DNA of 64,000 nucleotides, from NCBI RefSeq assembly GCF_000525995.1, contig NZ_AODL01000008.1:20915-84914 (forward strand). Reading direction: 5' to 3'. This document shows, piece by piece, positions 62,637 through 64,000 of this stretch (position 1 is its first letter; each line of letters begins with the position of its first letter). The notes below the pieces were generated by a model. It made no database searches and was not told the origin of the DNA. It was given only the letters and a program-made list of their open reading frames with translations. Position numbers and translations under genes: made by a program. This DNA comes from Paenilisteria riparia FSL S10-1204. Lineage in GTDB: Bacteria > Bacillota > Bacilli > Lactobacillales > Listeriaceae.

Positions 62637-63809
62637 CTATTCCTCCTTGATGGCTTTCGCTCCATCACTAATATTTGCAATATAAAACGCTGCTGGATAG
62701 CCAATTCTTTGCACGTAAGCTTGACCGACATTGTCAATAAAAGCATCTACGTGAGCCGTTTCCACTATCGCGATTGCACATCCACCGAAACCAGCTCCTG
62801 TCATTCGAGCACCTAAAACGCCCATCTGCTCCCAAGCTGTTTCTGCTAGCATATCTAATTCTACCCCAGTTACATGATAATCGTCACGTAAAGACATGTG
62901 AGATTCATTAATTAATTTGCCGAAAGTCATTAAATCCTCATTTTTAAGCGCTTTCGTAGCCTGTAACGTGCGGACATTTTCACTTACTGCATGACGCGCT
63001 CGTCTCACCAACGTCTCACTAGATATCAAATGTTGGTACTTATTAAACGTCTCCATGTCAAGCTCACCAAGCGACTTAATCGCTAACTCCTGCTGCAATT
63101 CCGCTAACGCTTGCTCACATTCACTGCGCCGCTCATTGTATTTCGAATCCGCCAATTCCCGCCGCTTATTTGTATTCATAATCACAATCGTGTAGCCCGC
63201 CAATTTCACCGGCACCATCTCATAATCCAGCGTATTACAATCTAACAAAATCGCCATATCCTTCTGACCCTTACCAATCGCAAACTGATCCATAATCCCC
63301 GAGTTCACGCCGATAAATTCATTCTCAACCTTCTTCCCAGTCAAAATCAGCTCCAACTCAGCCAACTCCAACCCGTACAACCCCTGCAAAATAACCCCCG
63401 TCAAAAGCTCAATCGAAGCCGACGACGACAGCCCAGCACCATTCGGAATGTTCCCATAAAAAAGCACATCCATCCCCGAATCAATTCCGTGCCCTGCCTC
63501 TTTCAAGAACTTAATCATTCCTTTCGGATAATTCGTCCAATTATCGCTTTTCCGATACTCCAAATCCGCCAAATCAAACGAAATAATTCCCAAATCCTCA
63601 AAATTAAGCGATATCAAACGAACTTGCGTATCATCCCGCTTCGCCGCCACTGCATACGTTCCAAGCGTAATCGCACACGGAAAAACATGTCCACCATTAT
63701 AATCCGTGTGTTCCCCAATCAAATTAATCCGACCCGGCGCAAAAAACAACGCACCATCTTCCCGATGAAATACCCGCGCAAAATCGGCTTTCAATTTCGA
63801 AAAATCCAT
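62637..63809 (-). CDS. galK: Galactokinase
   Basis: 390 residues from ATG 63809 ([10 protein letters not shown]) behind GGAGG. GHMP kinase motifs: [30 protein letters not shown] and [17 protein letters not shown]. Phosphorylates galactose. First gene of the operon; the promoter with palindromic operators lies just upstream. Confidence 0.95.
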   Translation of the reverse strand: MDFSKLKADFARVFHREDGALFFAPGRINLIGEHTDYNGGHVFPCAITLGTYAVAAKRDDTQVRLISLNFEDLGIISFDLADLEYRKSDNWTNYPKGMIKFLKEAGHGIDSGMDVLFYGNIPNGAGLSSSASIELLTGVILQGLYGLELAELELILTGKKVENEFIGVNSGIMDQFAIGKGQKDMAILLDCNTLDYEMVPVKLAGYTIVIMNTNKRRELADSKYNERRSECEQALAELQQELAIKSLGELDMETFNKYQHLISSETLVRRARHAVSENVRTLQATKALKNEDLMTFGKLINESHMSLRDDYHVTGVELDMLAETAWEQMGVLGARMTGAGFGGCAIAIVETAHVDAFIDNVGQAYVQRIGYPAAFYIANISDGAKAIKEE

Positions 63810-63850
63810 TTCCCCATACCTCCACATTCAAAATAGAACCTCTTGCGTTT

Positions 63851-63903
63851 ATTATAATTTATTTAGTAAAATTTATCAACTAATTTTACTAAATAATTTT
63901 AGT
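63851..63903 (-). promoter_or_regulatory. gal operon promoter with palindromic operators
   Basis: On the minus strand TTGATA (63874-63879) and TATAAT (63851-63856) are 17 bp apart. A perfect 12-bp inverted repeat, TTTAGTAAAATT and AATTTTACTAAA (63862-63893), covers the -35 and spacer, and a second palindrome, ACTAAA-TAAT-TTTAGT, overlaps it at 63888-63903. Binding would block the polymerase. The LacI-type protein encoded at 57945 is the candidate. The last 97 bp of the window are AT-rich with no gene seen. Confidence 0.7.
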
Positions 63904-64000
63904 GTAGCACATCTCAGATTAAACCAGCCTATAAAGTTTTCAATGTAATTAGTTTACAATCACATCGAAAAATAAATATAATTAATAATATAAAATATAT

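Overview
The window looks like a low-to-medium GC Firmicute of the family Listeriaceae, most likely a Listeria species outside the L. monocytogenes group. The basis is gene content and order: cggR-gap-pgk-tpi-gpmI-eno beside rpoN, a dipeptidase and an MmpL/TetR pair; rapZ-yvcK-whiA; clpP with a CtsR box; a BilE/EgtU-type fused ABC transporter; a Lin0512 family protein; and an AgrD very like that of Listeria. A lipA-lipM pair and an agr locus next to clpP differ from what is known of L. monocytogenes. Species assignment is inference.

Layout. 1-16.9 kb: the end of a purine nucleoside phosphorylase gene and a nucleoside transporter, a possible IS200/IS605 remnant, small stress and regulator genes, the bilE/egtU transporter, the deoxynucleoside catabolic cluster (deoR, deoC, a LacI regulator, nupC, drm, pdp) with readable operators, and natKR divergent from natAB. 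17-31.6 kb: two alpha/beta hydrolases, the glycolytic operon under a clear CggR operator, sigma-54, a dipeptidase, an MmpL-type exporter and its TetR regulator. 31.7-34.8 kb: uvsE, then an AT-rich accessory stretch (secreted amidase, membrane protein, decayed gene) ending at a tRNA-Arg(CCG) gene. 35-46 kb: clpP and the peptide-signalling region. 46-48.3 kb: lipoproteins and small membrane proteins, partly broken. 48.4-64 kb: namA, whiA, yvcK, rapZ, lipA, lipM, an RRNPP-type regulator, a class A beta-lactamase, pgcA, and the Leloir operon galKETM with a LacI-type regulator.

The most unusual part is 35.6-46.1 kb. A complete agrBDCA locus (predicted signal core CSVFI) is preceded by an unknown gene and a promoter with LytTR-type repeats 21 bp apart. 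Just upstream lies a second operon with five AgrC-like genes and one AgrA-like regulator but no agrB or agrD. Four of the five receptors keep the membrane sensor and the phospho-acceptor helix (F-[RK]-H-D-Y) but end before a working ATPase domain. The fifth has a complete ATPase domain but has lost the histidine (FQQNY) and half of its sensor. The parts complement each other, which suggests a split histidine kinase in which one catalytic subunit serves several receptors. The operon promoter and the promoter of a nearby secreted-protein/small-membrane-protein pair share a 10-bp motif inside 21-bp-spaced repeats, suggesting a common response regulator.

Caution on quality: about twenty frameshifts are visible, mostly in short homopolymers and mostly one-base insertions, including in gap and drm. 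They look more like assembly or sequencing errors than biology. The split-kinase conclusion does not depend on them, because the truncated receptors end where the next gene begins, leaving no room for a missing domain.
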